Shown piece after piece: positions 8,665 through 17,368 of a DNA stretch of 64,000 nucleotides (position 1 is the first letter of the stretch; each line of letters opens with the position of its first letter). The translations under genes and the position numbers were made by a program. Under the pieces are notes generated by a model. That model was given only the letters and a program-made list of their open reading frames with translations, was not told the origin of the DNA and searched no databases. This DNA is from Steroidobacter sp. (GTDB lineage Bacteria > Pseudomonadota > Gammaproteobacteria > Steroidobacterales > Steroidobacteraceae), in the NCBI GenBank assembly GCA_025929585.1, contig JAICPY010000001.1, forward strand, positions 93,802-157,801, in the 5' to 3' direction.

Positions 8665-8859
8665 TATTGGACGCCGAGCTGCGCCACAAGGATCGGATAA
8701 ACGGTCAGCAGCGAAATATTGCGGTGCCGCACCGAGGGAGGCAAGCAGTTAGTTGCCCGATAGAATGTTTGTTCGTCTGTTGCGCGAGATCGTTTCTGCA
8801 GGTGCTTGATTGATCACGGGGCGACTGATATCGCCCAGGCGGGAAGCGGCACAAGAAGG

Positions 8860-9669
8860 TCAACCGAGAAGCGCTTCACGCACCTTTTCGCGCATTTCGT
8901 GAGGCACGCCCAGAGTGCGCGCGAGGTACGCGTCCAATCCGCCACTTCCCTCGATCGCATCGAAGGCAGCGGCCAAAAAGTCAGGATGGGCACTGAACAC
9001 GACTTTCCGTACGTCATCCGGCATCGCGAGTAATGGATGTTTCGCATCGGCTAGTCCCAATTCCGTGTTGTGACGGCCGCGGATGAAACTCTCGAAATTG
9101 CCGACTTCGTTCGTGAGCAAATAGTCCTCGATGATGGTGTCGCGAGGCACGCCCAGCGTCGCGAGTAGAACCGCAACCGCTACACCGGTGCGATCCTTCC
9201 CGGCTGCACAATGGATCAGTAACGGCAGGCGATTTTCAGCGATGCAGCTCAGCATCCCGTGCAGACGAGTGCTCATTCGATCAGGGAGGCCGCGGTACAA
9301 GTCCAACATCGCACTGAACATCCCTTCGCCGGTGGCAGGTCGCTGCGCGGCGTACTTGCGCAATGTTTGGACATCGGAGGCATCGTCCCAGTGAAAGGTG
9401 CGGGCGGATTCACCCGGCCATTGTGTAGGCTCTTTGCCTCGCTCTTCCGCCCGCCTCAGATCGCAGATCGCGCGGATATCCAGCGATGCTAAAGACGCGT
9501 GATCCATCGCGGTCATGTAACTGAGCACTCCCGCTCGAAATACATGACCCCATTTGACGGTGCGACCGTCGATCGTTTGATAGCCGCCGATGTCACGGAA
9601 GTTACAACCGCCTTCGAGGCTCAGTACGCGTTGATTTGTGGGTTGGCCGCCGGCGGTCGATTGCATCAC
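8860..9669 (-). CDS. Tyrosine-protein phosphatase (Y_phosphatase3 type)
   Basis: A 269-residue cytoplasmic phosphatase. The P-loop HCAAGKDRTG (Cys154, Arg160) matches CX5R with the extra KD of the atypical lipid/tyrosine phosphatases related to MptpB and PTEN-like enzymes. The N-terminal GGCNFRDIGGYQT motif is the conserved entry of the family, and an Asp in the DDASD region near residue 95 could be the general acid. Related enzymes dephosphorylate phosphotyrosine, phosphoserine or phosphoinositides, so the substrate is open. The gene is not in an obvious operon. Confidence 0.88.
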   Translation of the reverse strand: MMQSTAGGQPTNQRVLSLEGGCNFRDIGGYQTIDGRTVKWGHVFRAGVLSYMTAMDHASLASLDIRAICDLRRAEERGKEPTQWPGESARTFHWDDASDVQTLRKYAAQRPATGEGMFSAMLDLYRGLPDRMSTRLHGMLSCIAENRLPLLIHCAAGKDRTGVAVAVLLATLGVPRDTIIEDYLLTNEVGNFESFIRGRHNTELGLADAKHPLLAMPDDVRKVVFSAHPDFLAAAFDAIEGSGGLDAYLARTLGVPHEMREKVREALLG

Positions 9670-9718
9670 TTGTGTGCGAAAAATGATCAGAAGTCGAATG
9701 AGCTAGAGCAATTCACAA

Positions 9719-9746
9719 GAGCCGCCCGCGATGAGGCGGGCGGCTC
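9719..9746 (-). terminator. Hairpin downstream of the small periplasmic protein gene
   Basis: A perfect 11-base stem GAGCCGCCCGC / GCGGGCGGCTC with a 6-base loop lies 7 bases beyond the stop of the minus-strand gene. The following bases on that strand are only moderately T-rich (TCTTGTGAATT), so it is a fair intrinsic terminator. Confidence 0.65.
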
Positions 9747-9753
9747 GGCGACG

Positions 9754-9999
9754 CTAGATACTCAGAATCGCTTTCGCCTTTCCCAGCGTAGTCACCGATT
9801 CTTGATGCTTGCCAGCCTTATGAAGTGCCTCGCCTTCAGCACGGAGCTTTTTGACTTCGGCTAGCTTCTCGGCACTGAGCTGCGGATTCGCACTCAGCGC
9901 ATCGTCGATTTGCTTCATATCCATCGGACAATGCCCAGCAAACGCACTCGCGGTTACGAGGGCAAGAACCATCGATAGAACGAACTTCTTCACAATCAT
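9754..9999 (-). CDS. Small periplasmic protein of unknown function
   Basis: An 81-residue protein with a signal peptide (MIVKKFVLSMVLALVTASAFA, cleavage before GHCPMDM). The mature part of about 60 residues starts GHCPMDMKQIDDAL and then forms charged helices (LSAEKLAEVKKLRAEGEALHKAGKH), consistent with a small helical hairpin. A Cys-Pro-Met-Asp-Met near the mature N-terminus could bind metal, but this is only suggestive. Similar small proteins starting GHCP-MDM occur in other proteobacteria without a known role. GGGAGTACGTCA before the start gives a good ribosome-binding site, and a hairpin terminator follows. Confidence 0.75.
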   Translation of the reverse strand: MIVKKFVLSMVLALVTASAFAGHCPMDMKQIDDALSANPQLSAEKLAEVKKLRAEGEALHKAGKHQESVTTLGKAKAILSI

Positions 10000-10090
10000 T
10001 GACGTACTCCCTCTGTGTCCGAACCCACGCGTATGTTACTCAGCTCACAGCGCAATTGCCCGATCTATTCGTGAGTCAGGAGATACCGAA

Positions 10091-11053
10091 GTGAGTCCAT
10101 TCTCAGCTCGCGTGCGCCGCCGCGAATTGCTCAAAGCCGGCGCATTGTTGAGTGCGAGCTCGATGCTCGCGCCGTTCAACTTATCGATCGCAGCGCAGCC
10201 CGATGAGCAGCTGGAGCTCATCACTCGAGCAATTCCTGCGACTGGCGAGCGCATTCCTGTCGTTGGCCTTGGAACGAACAACTACAGCGTTACCGCCGCA
10301 GAAGATCTTGCAATGCGTCGCGAAGTCCTCGAGCGCATGCCCAAACTCGGCGGGAGCCTAATCGATACCGCGCCTGCATACGGACGATCCGAGGAGGTGC
10401 TGGGGAAGCTTCTCGCGGACATCGGCAACCGCCGCGAGTTCTTCATCGCGACGAAGGTCACTGCTGCGAACGAGGACCTTGCCGGTGGCAAAGCGATGAT
10501 CGAGGAATCGTTCCGACGACTGCGTACCGATAACATCGAGCTGATTCAGGTGCACAGTCTGCAGGGATTGGACACTTTGATGCCATGGCTGCAGGAGTTG
10601 AAAGGGGCGAAGCGCATCAAGTATCTCGGCGCGACTACTTCCGACGATCGGCAACACACGGCGATGGCAGAAGCGATGCGTAAGTATCGCTTGGATTTCG
10701 TGCAATTGAATTACTCGCTCGACGATCGAGAGTCGGCGAGTACTTTGCTCCCCTTGGCTCAAGAGCGTGGCACTGCGGTTCTCATCAATGTGCCTTTCGG
10801 CGGGCGGCGAGGCAGCAATTTGTTTTCGCGCGTGAGCGGCAAGTCCGTTCCTACTTGGGCGCAGGAATTCGATGCGACGAGTTGGGGACAGTTCTTTTTG
10901 AAGTACGTGATTTCGCATCCAGCCGTCACGTGCACGATCCCGGGCACAACCAAGCTTTCGCACTTGCAAGACAATCAACGCGCCGCGCGGGGCAGACTGC
11001 CCAACGCAGCGCAGCGCAAGCGGATGGAGGAGTTCTGGGCGAGTATCGGTTGA
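10091..11053 (+). CDS. Tat-exported aldo/keto reductase
   Basis: A 320-residue NADPH-dependent oxidoreductase of the AKR fold. The N-terminus VRRRELLKAGALLSASSM is a twin-arginine signal, so the enzyme is probably periplasmic, unusual but known in this family. The catalytic tetrad is visible: Asp and Tyr in LIDTAPAYGRSE, Lys in IATKVT, His in IQVHSLQ. The C-terminal CTIPGTTK segment binds cofactor phosphate. GTG at 10091 is chosen because AGGAGA sits 7 bases upstream and this start places the Tat motif correctly; the frame stays open further upstream across the divergent small gene, without support. How NADPH would reach a periplasmic enzyme is a puzzle; folded export with bound cofactor is the usual explanation. 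Confidence 0.87.
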   Translation: MSPFSARVRRRELLKAGALLSASSMLAPFNLSIAAQPDEQLELITRAIPATGERIPVVGLGTNNYSVTAAEDLAMRREVLERMPKLGGSLIDTAPAYGRSEEVLGKLLADIGNRREFFIATKVTAANEDLAGGKAMIEESFRRLRTDNIELIQVHSLQGLDTLMPWLQELKGAKRIKYLGATTSDDRQHTAMAEAMRKYRLDFVQLNYSLDDRESASTLLPLAQERGTAVLINVPFGGRRGSNLFSRVSGKSVPTWAQEFDATSWGQFFLKYVISHPAVTCTIPGTTKLSHLQDNQRAARGRLPNAAQRKRMEEFWASIG

Positions 11054-11100
11054 GTGCGGCCAGGTGATAGAAGATTGTGGCTGAATGTGTTGTACGTAAG

Positions 11101-11158
11101 AGGCCCCCTAACCCTCCCCGGAAGCCCCTTCCCTAACGCTCCCCCGTAAACGGGGGAG
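11101..11158. repeat. REP-like element with CTCCCCCGT / ACGGGGGAG hairpin
   Basis: A pyrimidine-rich run (CCCCCTAACCCTCCCCGGAAG...) ends in the inverted repeat CTCCCCCGT (11139-11147) and ACGGGGGAG (11150-11158). It resembles the common extragenic palindromic repeats of proteobacteria and may help end transcription of the aldo/keto reductase gene. Confidence 0.6.
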
Positions 11159-11271
11159 AAATGGATATAGGCATTCTCGTTCAAGCGGAGGGCCGTAAGC
11201 GCACCGTAGCATGGTGGCTCCGTTGTGATGTCAACAGGAGAGGTTGCGCTACCAGTCTCCTCCGGCGATCC

Positions 11272-11296
11272 GCTAATCACGAGTCACTAATCACTT
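11272..11296. repeat. Single arm of the GTGATTAGTGACTCG repeat family
   Basis: The sequence CGCTAATCACGAGTCACTAA followed by TCAC is the reverse complement of the arm found near 5196. No matching second arm was found close by, so this looks like a half element. It lies just beyond the stop of the TonB-C gene. Confidence 0.55.
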
Positions 11297-11303
11297 GCCT
11301 GGG

Positions 11304-11654
11304 CTACCGGTACTCGTCGTTCCGATACTCAACAGCGACGCGATGAGTGATAGGCAAGTCTTTGCGCTCGCAGTTCGATATGTCGAACTGCCAGCTCGTC
11401 AGAACGCTTTCTTGTGCTGCCCGATCGAGTAAACGATAGCCACTCGAATCCACGACCTCTACGTCCGCGGCGCGACCTCGCTGATCGATCAATACATCCA
11501 TGAAGACCACGCCTTGCTGTCCGCGCACCTGAGAACGGATTGGAAAGGAGGTATCGTCCTGGATCACTTGAGGGTCGCAGGCATCGGCCAAACTCGTGTT
11601 CGCAGACGTGAAAGATAGGCCGGCAGCTGCCAAGACTAGTGCTAGGGTATTCAT
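11304..11654 (-). CDS. Secreted TonB C-terminal-domain protein
   Basis: A 116-residue protein with an N-terminal signal peptide (MNTLALVLAAAGLSFTSANTSLA, cleavage before DACDP) and a TonB C-terminal domain: RSQVRGQQGVVFMDVLIDQRGRAADVEVVDSSG is the typical first half and ESVLTSWQF the usual helix-strand. It lacks the membrane anchor and proline-rich linker of TonB, so it cannot transduce energy by itself. Such free domains are common in Xanthomonadales-type genomes and of unknown use. Two cysteines (DACDP and SNCER) may pair. It is divergent from the TetR gene and shares its upstream region, so joint control by that repressor is possible. Confidence 0.82.
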   Translation of the reverse strand: MNTLALVLAAAGLSFTSANTSLADACDPQVIQDDTSFPIRSQVRGQQGVVFMDVLIDQRGRAADVEVVDSSGYRLLDRAAQESVLTSWQFDISNCERKDLPITHRVAVEYRNDEYR

Positions 11655-11782
11655 CGCATTCTCCCGATTACGATGCTAAACAACGGGTTGCCGACCTTGT
11701 GCAGGTGCGGCGCCCAACATCGACAGCGAAGTGCAGGATTTGGCTGCTTGCGCTGGCCAGGCGGAAGCAAGTAGATTCAAGC

Positions 11783-11829
11783 ACGATACAGACCTGTCTG
11801 TTTTTATGCTACGAACAGGTCTGTATCGT
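11783..11829. promoter_or_regulatory. Probable TetR-type operator upstream of the TetR gene
   Basis: A perfect 15-base inverted repeat, ACGATACAGACCTGT (11783-11797) and ACAGGTCTGTATCGT (11815-11829), is separated by 17 bases. It lies 32 bases before the TetR start codon, in the space shared with the divergent TonB-C gene. The core AGACC/GGTCT resembles operators of LmrA/YxaF-like TetR regulators. The arms could seat two dimers. Autoregulation is inferred. Confidence 0.8.
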
Positions 11830-11861
11830 TGTCAAGTCTAAAATGCGGAAAAGGTAGAGGA

Positions 11862-12470
11862 ATGGCCAAAACTGAGAAGACGACCAGTAGCGCCGCGGTA
11901 TCCACAGAGAGCGTCAGGGATCGAATTCTCAATACTGCGCGGGAGCTGTTCTATCGCCATGGGGTTCAGGCGGTCGGCGTCGATACCGTGGTCGCACAAT
12001 CCGGTGTAGCGAAGACCAGCCTCTATCGGTGGTTTCCATCGAAGGACGCGCTCATCGTTGCTGTTCTCGAAAAAGAGGCAGAGGAGAGGTGGGCAGGATG
12101 GGACTACACGGCTGCCAAAAGCGGAACCGAACCGCGTGACAGACTGCGGGCGCAATTGGCCGGTATCGTTCGATACGTGACCGGGCCCAAGTATCGCGGC
12201 TGCCCGTTCATGAATGTCACTGCCGAGTTTGCGAATCCCGAGCACCCGGCGCGAGCTGTCGCGCGGGAGATGATGGAGGAGTTACGCCGGCGCGTTAGAT
12301 CGCTCGTCGATCCGCTCGGTGTACGTAATGCGGAAGAACTCACCGAACAACTCGTCATGCTCATCGATGGCGCGTTCTCCTCGGCTCAAGTGTTCGGCAA
12401 AGATGGACCGCATCGGCTGCTCGTTGCTGCGGCGGATGCTTTGGTCGATTCGCAGTTGACGAAGAGATAA
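11862..12470 (+). CDS. TetR/AcrR family transcriptional regulator
   Basis: A 202-residue DNA-binding repressor. The N-terminal helix-turn-helix domain runs from about residue 18 to 70: RDRILNTARELFYRHGVQAVGVDTVVAQSGVAKTSLYRWFPSKD is the standard TetR pattern, with recognition helix AKTSLYRWF. The C-terminal ligand domain contains KYRGCPFMNVTAEF, a pattern of the subgroup whose C-terminal domain is shared with LmrA/YxaF-like regulators. ATG at 11862 follows AGAGGA and is preferred over a TTG 33 bases earlier. The perfect inverted repeat just upstream is the likely operator. The controlled gene may be itself and the divergent TonB-C gene; no efflux pump is adjacent. Confidence 0.9.
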   Translation: MAKTEKTTSSAAVSTESVRDRILNTARELFYRHGVQAVGVDTVVAQSGVAKTSLYRWFPSKDALIVAVLEKEAEERWAGWDYTAAKSGTEPRDRLRAQLAGIVRYVTGPKYRGCPFMNVTAEFANPEHPARAVAREMMEELRRRVRSLVDPLGVRNAEELTEQLVMLIDGAFSSAQVFGKDGPHRLLVAAADALVDSQLTKR

Positions 12471-12504
12471 TCACAGGAAGTCTTCAAGGTTTTCGCGCGG
12501 GAAC

Positions 12505-12637
12505 GGTCACCAAGAAAATCGCGCAGCGGCGCGGCGGCGCAGCGGTTCGGAAGAATCGATGACTACGACCACATCAGTCTGCGTGAGCCTGAATAGGTCC
12601 CGCTACGCCGCGCCGCTGCGAGAACATCTTGGCGAGG
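12505..12637. repeat. GC-rich intergenic repeat, CACAAGAA/CTCGCAG family (copy 2)
   Basis: The left end GGTCACCAAGAAAATCGCGC leads into AGCGGCGCGGCGGCGCAGCG. The right end (about 12601-12637) reads TACGCCGCGCCGCTGCGAGA. The arms are imperfectly complementary around a centre of about 45 bases. It fills the space between the convergent TetR and ABC-F genes. Confidence 0.7.
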
Positions 12638-12683
12638 ACTAAATGCGGCATCTGGTAAGGCATTACTCATCGGCATCACGGAC

Positions 12684-14585
12684 TCACTGCGCCTGCAGCG
12701 CTTCGAGTTTCTCGCTCGATTCCAGCCATGCGGCTTCGGTCGATTCCAGTTCTCGTTTTAGACGCGCCTGATTGTGAAGTAGCTCTTGCAACTGCGCTTT
12801 CGCAGAGTGGTCGTAAATCGATGGGGAGGCGAGAGCATCTTCGATCTCCGAGAGCTCCGCGTGTAAGCGCTCCATTTGCTTCTCGAGCTTCGTGATCTCG
12901 CTGCGAAGCGGGCTCAAGCGATTGCGCCGCTCGGCCTCTTCACGTTTGCGCTGCTTGCGAGCATCGGCACTGCTCGGAGTCTCGGTTTCGCTCTGCGCTG
13001 CCTGCTCACGAATCGTGAACCAGCGCGCATAGTCATCCAGATCACCGTCGAATGCGGTCGCGCGTCCGCCGTCGACGAGGAGCAGCTCGTCTGCGACCGC
13101 TCTGAGCAGATGCCGGTCGTGCGAGACGAGTACCACGGCCGCTTCGAAATCTTGCAGCGCGACTGCAAGCGCTTGCCGCATCTCCAGATCGAGGTGGTTC
13201 GTCGGCTCATCCAGCAACAAAAGGTTTGGCCGCAAGAAACTCACCAATGCGAGCACAAGACGCGCCTTCTCGCCGCCGGAGAACGGACCGATCGGCTCGA
13301 ACACTCGATCGCCGCTAAAGCCAAAACTTCCCAAGAACGTACGAAGCTCTTGCTCGGTGGCACGCGTTGCGGCCTCGCCGCCGTGGCGGCGCACATGGCC
13401 GAGCGGCGTATCTTCTATGTTGAGTTGCTCGAGTTGGTGCTGTGCGAAATATCCAATTCTGAGATCCCGCGCCTCGGCGCGTTTGCCTTCGAATGCTGCG
13501 AGCTCACCGGCCAACAGCTTCATGAGCGTGGACTTGCCCGCGCCATTGCGCCCGAGCAACGCTATTCGACTGCCGGGCGCGATGGTCATGCTCACCGAAC
13601 GAAGTACGATACGTTCACCATAACCCGCCGATTGCTGCTCGATCGTCAGAAGCGGGCGCGGTAATTTCTCCGGAGCCAAGAACGTGAACTCGAATTGCGA
13701 GTCCACGTGCGCAGGCGCGATGCGCTGCATGCGTTCAAGCGCCTTGAGGCGGCTTTGCGCCTGGCGTGCTTTGGTTGCCTGCGCGCGAAAACGCTCCACG
13801 AAATCCATCATATGACGGATCTCGCGCTGCTGACGCTCGAACATCGCCTGATGCTGTGCAAGCTGCGCTGCGCGTTGCTCTTCGAAGGCCGAATAGTTGC
13901 CGCTGTAAGTCAGCACCTTGCCGTTCTCGATATGGACGATGCGGTTGACCGTCCGATCGAGGAATTCTCGATCGTGCGCAATCATCAAGAGCGTGCCCGG
14001 ATAATTGCGTAGCCATTCTTCCAGCCAAATCACCGCGTCCAAATCCAGGTGATTCGTCGGCTCATCCAACAACAGCAGATCCGAGCGGCACATGAGTGCC
14101 TGCGCCACGTTCAACCGGACACGCCATCCGCCCGAGAAAGCGTTGACGGGGCGCGACTCATCCTCGGCAGAGAAGCCCAAACCATGCATTAGCTTGCCAG
14201 CACGGCTGCGCGCATCGTAGCCGCCGAGAGCCGCGTACTTCGCATGTAACTCGCCCAGTGCAACACCGGCATCGCGCGCTTCGGCTTGCGCGATGGCGCT
14301 TTCGGTGGCGCGTAATTCCTCATCGCCGTCCATGACGAAATCTAGCGCCGCGCGGTCGGTTGCCTCCAGTTCCTGTGCGACGTGCGCCAACACGAGTTGC
14401 GAAGGACGCTCGAAGCTGCCCGCATCGGGTTGAAGCTCACCGTACACGAGTGCCAGCAGCGAGGATTTACCAGTACCGTTTGCTCCTACGATGCCGACTT
14501 TCTCGCCACGATAAATCGTGAACGTCGCATCCGAGATCAGTAGTCGCGTCCCGCGGCGAAGCGAAAGGGAGGAGAAGGAAAGCAT
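12684..14585 (-). CDS. ABC-F family ATPase (YheS/Uup-like)
   Basis: A 633-residue soluble protein with two ABC ATPase domains in one chain and no membrane part. Walker A motifs are GANGTGKSS (near residue 36) and GRNGAGKST (near 346). The signature motifs are FSGGWRVRL and FSGGEKARL, and both halves have a Walker B LLLDEPTNHLDL. The linker between the domains (about 240-300) is rich in Arg, Gln and Lys, as in ribosome-binding ABC-F proteins that act at the E site to rescue stalled translation. The C-terminal 80 residues form a coiled coil (KLEKQMERLHAELSEIEDAL). Length and N-terminus MLSFSSLSLRRGTRLL fit YheS best. Repeats flank it on both sides, so it is probably monocistronic. Confidence 0.92.
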   Translation of the reverse strand: MLSFSSLSLRRGTRLLISDATFTIYRGEKVGIVGANGTGKSSLLALVYGELQPDAGSFERPSQLVLAHVAQELEATDRAALDFVMDGDEELRATESAIAQAEARDAGVALGELHAKYAALGGYDARSRAGKLMHGLGFSAEDESRPVNAFSGGWRVRLNVAQALMCRSDLLLLDEPTNHLDLDAVIWLEEWLRNYPGTLLMIAHDREFLDRTVNRIVHIENGKVLTYSGNYSAFEEQRAAQLAQHQAMFERQQREIRHMMDFVERFRAQATKARQAQSRLKALERMQRIAPAHVDSQFEFTFLAPEKLPRPLLTIEQQSAGYGERIVLRSVSMTIAPGSRIALLGRNGAGKSTLMKLLAGELAAFEGKRAEARDLRIGYFAQHQLEQLNIEDTPLGHVRRHGGEAATRATEQELRTFLGSFGFSGDRVFEPIGPFSGGEKARLVLALVSFLRPNLLLLDEPTNHLDLEMRQALAVALQDFEAAVVLVSHDRHLLRAVADELLLVDGGRATAFDGDLDDYARWFTIREQAAQSETETPSSADARKQRKREEAERRNRLSPLRSEITKLEKQMERLHAELSEIEDALASPSIYDHSAKAQLQELLHNQARLKRELESTEAAWLESSEKLEALQAQ

Positions 14586-14595
14586 GGGACGATTC

Positions 14596-14690
14596 TAAGG
14601 GAAGCGGAGAGCGGATAGCGGATGGCGGATAGAGCTGATCGGAAACCGCGCAGCCTCGGCCGCCATCCGCCATCCGCTCTCCTCCTTCCT
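14596..14690. repeat. Inverted repeat with GCGGATAGCGGATGG arms
   Basis: The left arm GGAGAGCGGATAGCGGATGG (14604 on) pairs with a right arm whose reverse complement is GGAGAGCGGATGGCGGATGG, around a loop of about 30 bases. The right arm runs up to the stop codon of the GGDEF/EAL gene at 14689-14691. The same word family occurs at 35014-35200 and 56580-56705. Confidence 0.8.
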
Positions 14691-17130
14691 ACGCGAACAG
14701 CTCGCTTACCTTCGCGCTTCCAGATTCCTGCGTGCAGATCAACGTGAGGAATTCATCGGCAGCCATCGCATCGCCGAACAAACGACCCTGTGCGTAGTGA
14801 CAACCTCGGGCGCGCAGTAACGCGAGTTGCTCTTCGTTCTCTACGCCCTCTGCAACGACTTCGACTTCCAAAGCCTTACCCATGTCGATAATGGTCCGAA
14901 CGATAGTCGCGTCGTCGGCGTTGATCGCGGCGTCGCGCACGAAGGATTGGTCGATCTTCAGCGTGCCGATCGGGAACTGTTGCAAAGCACTGAGCGAGGA
15001 ATAGCCGGTGCCGAAGTCGTCGATGGACAAATGCAAGCCCATCGCATACAGCTCATCCAGCAGCTTGATCGTGCGCTTTGGGTCCACCATCAAAGTCGTT
15101 TCCGTGATCTCCAACTCAAAGCAGGTCGGGGAGACGCCATGCTTGCGGAACACCGCCTTGCAGCGGGGGATAAAGCTCGCCTGGCGAAGTTGCTTCAATG
15201 AAAGATTGATCGATACGCGCCCGGGATTCTGAATACGTTCCGTCCACCGCTTGTAGTCGGAGCACACGCGATTGAGAACCCATTCTCCGATGCCGAGAAT
15301 CAGCGTCGTCTCTTCCGCGAGTGGGATGAACTGTGAAGGAGGAATGTCGCCATGGCCAGGCAAGCGCCAACGCAGCAGCGCTTCGGCGCCGATGATGCGG
15401 CCATCGCGCAGATCGACTTTCGGCTGATAGAACATCATCAGCTCATCGCGCTCCAGCGCACGACGTAGTTTGCTCTTCAACATCAAGCGCTCGACCGCGG
15501 CCGCATTCATCTCCGGTGAGTAGAAGGCGAAGCTGTTGCCGCCGTTCTGCTTCGAGTGATACATCGCAGCGTCCGCATTGCGGATCAGATCGATTACGTT
15601 CTCCGCATCTTTCGGGCAGAACGCGATGCCGACGCTGGCGGTAAGAAACACTTCTTGCTGATCGACGTAGTACGCTTTGCAGACTTCACCGAGCACCATG
15701 CGAGCGAGATTCGCGGCCTGTGCACGCTCATCTTCTGACTCCGCGAACCCTTCGATGAACAGTCCGAATTCATCGCCGGCCAGTCTGCCGATGATTGCTT
15801 CACGCGGCAGAATGCGCGTCAGCCGTTCGCTCAACACTTCGAGCATGCGATCGCCGGCCGAGTGGCCGAAAGTGTCGTTCACTTCTTTGAAGCGATCCAT
15901 GTCGAGATACAGCAATACGATGCTTCGCTCGGTGCGCCGTGCGCGCGCAATCGCTTGTTGCAGCATGTGCTGAAACTGCATGCGATTGGGCACTTTCGTC
16001 AGCGCATCGTAACGAGCTAAATATCGGATTCGCCGCTCGGCTCTTTTGCGATCGGTGATGTTGCGCACGACGAAAATCGTGCCTTGGAACTGCGGATCGT
16101 CCGCTGCGATCGGCGCTCCAGACAGAGAAACGGGGATGGTCTGGCCGTTGAGAGTGGCGATGACCGTCTCGCGAGTTTCGACGCCCGCTGTTTCGATCGA
16201 GAACGTTTCTTGTTCGCTTTGCGTCAGCAGGGAAGTGAAAGGCCGGCCGGCGATGTCTTCTTCTTTGTAACCGAAGAGTCGTACCGCCGCCTCGTTGATC
16301 TTGCGGATCGTGCCGTCGGGCGCCGTAACGAGCACGGCGTCGTTCATGCTGTTCAGAACCGTGGTGAGATAATTTTTCGTGATCGTCGTCTGCCGCAGGT
16401 TTTGCCGCATGCGATCCAACGCCAACTCCAAATCCGCAATCTCATCGTTGCTGGTCACCTTATGAGGACGTGTGTAGTCGCCCTCGCCGATGCGCTCGGC
16501 CGATCGAATGAGCTCGACGATGGGTTTCTCCAGTCGTCGCGCAAGCACCCAAGCGACGCACACCAACAACGCCGTGATCAGCGCGCCGGCCGCCCCGATA
16601 ATCCAAATCCAACGAAAGAAATCCTTGCGCTCGACTTGCTCGAGCTCGGCATGCAGAGCGTTACCCGATGCGAGCAACCCTGGGCGACCGGCAGTCATCT
16701 CGACGCTGCCGCTTGCCTGCAGTCCACCGAGCTCGCGGCGAACGCTACGTTTCTCTTCGGGTGCGAGCGACTCTGTCCAGGTATCGGCACGCTGTTGTTG
16801 AAAAGCTAAGGTGCCATCAGCGTGAAGCACTTTCACTTCGATCACTGCTGGATGAGATAACAAATCTACGGCGATGCTTACCAGCGCATCCTGATCGTTG
16901 AGGCGTAGCGCCTTGTCGAGTGCTTGTGCATTGACCGCAAGAAGATCGCTGGCGATCGATTCCAAGCGCTGCGATTCGGCAGTAAGGAGCGAGCGCTCAC
17001 CTTGCGCGCCACGCATCGCACTCGACTTGCGGTACTCGTAGTACTCCAACGCGAACAGCGTGGCCGATATACAAATGCCGGCCGCGATGGCGATCAGAAT
17101 CAGCTTATATTTGAGGCCGCGCGATTTCAC
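14689..17130 (-). CDS. HAMP-PAS-GGDEF-EAL cyclic di-GMP protein
   Basis: An 813-residue inner-membrane protein that could make or break cyclic di-GMP. In order: membrane helix (about 8-28), periplasmic region (30-170), second helix (172-195), HAMP linker ending RPHKVTSNDEIADLELALDRM, PAS domain (about 250-365), GGDEF domain and EAL domain (about 555-800). The GGDEF active site reads RLAGDEFG, compatible with activity, but the I-site RxxD is absent (REAI at that position). The EAL domain keeps GAEALLRW, ELEITETTLM, DDFGTGYSSL and VAEGVE, the residues for metal binding and catalysis, so phosphodiesterase activity is likely. The stop codon touches a repeat arm. It is the second cyclic-di-GMP enzyme in 10 kb. 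Confidence 0.93.
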   Translation of the reverse strand: MKSRGLKYKLILIAIAAGICISATLFALEYYEYRKSSAMRGAQGERSLLTAESQRLESIASDLLAVNAQALDKALRLNDQDALVSIAVDLLSHPAVIEVKVLHADGTLAFQQQRADTWTESLAPEEKRSVRRELGGLQASGSVEMTAGRPGLLASGNALHAELEQVERKDFFRWIWIIGAAGALITALLVCVAWVLARRLEKPIVELIRSAERIGEGDYTRPHKVTSNDEIADLELALDRMRQNLRQTTITKNYLTTVLNSMNDAVLVTAPDGTIRKINEAAVRLFGYKEEDIAGRPFTSLLTQSEQETFSIETAGVETRETVIATLNGQTIPVSLSGAPIAADDPQFQGTIFVVRNITDRKRAERRIRYLARYDALTKVPNRMQFQHMLQQAIARARRTERSIVLLYLDMDRFKEVNDTFGHSAGDRMLEVLSERLTRILPREAIIGRLAGDEFGLFIEGFAESEDERAQAANLARMVLGEVCKAYYVDQQEVFLTASVGIAFCPKDAENVIDLIRNADAAMYHSKQNGGNSFAFYSPEMNAAAVERLMLKSKLRRALERDELMMFYQPKVDLRDGRIIGAEALLRWRLPGHGDIPPSQFIPLAEETTLILGIGEWVLNRVCSDYKRWTERIQNPGRVSINLSLKQLRQASFIPRCKAVFRKHGVSPTCFELEITETTLMVDPKRTIKLLDELYAMGLHLSIDDFGTGYSSLSALQQFPIGTLKIDQSFVRDAAINADDATIVRTIIDMGKALEVEVVAEGVENEEQLALLRARGCHYAQGRLFGDAMAADEFLTLICTQESGSAKVSELFA

Positions 17131-17368
17131 CGCTTACTCCGCCCATTGTTGCTGTTATATCGTCGAAGTGCCCCCGCCCCGACGACTTGATTCTTCGACC
17201 CTGCAGATTTCGATCTATCGCGACACATGTCGGATCGACGCTCGAGCGAACCGGTTGGTTTCCTCGAGCTACTCGAAGATCATACCCGTGTTCGTGCCTC
17301 AGCGGTTCGTACGCTTGATGTCGGGTTTTTTGACATACTGATCCAAACTGAAACGAGATTGTTAGTAG

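Noticed and set aside
12876-13664. Long open frame antisense to the ABC-F gene
   Set aside because: It mirrors the ABC-F coding sequence, has no recognisable protein features and no ribosome-binding site. Similar mirror frames at 16084-16809, 1697-2548 and 54607-55317 were dropped for the same reason.
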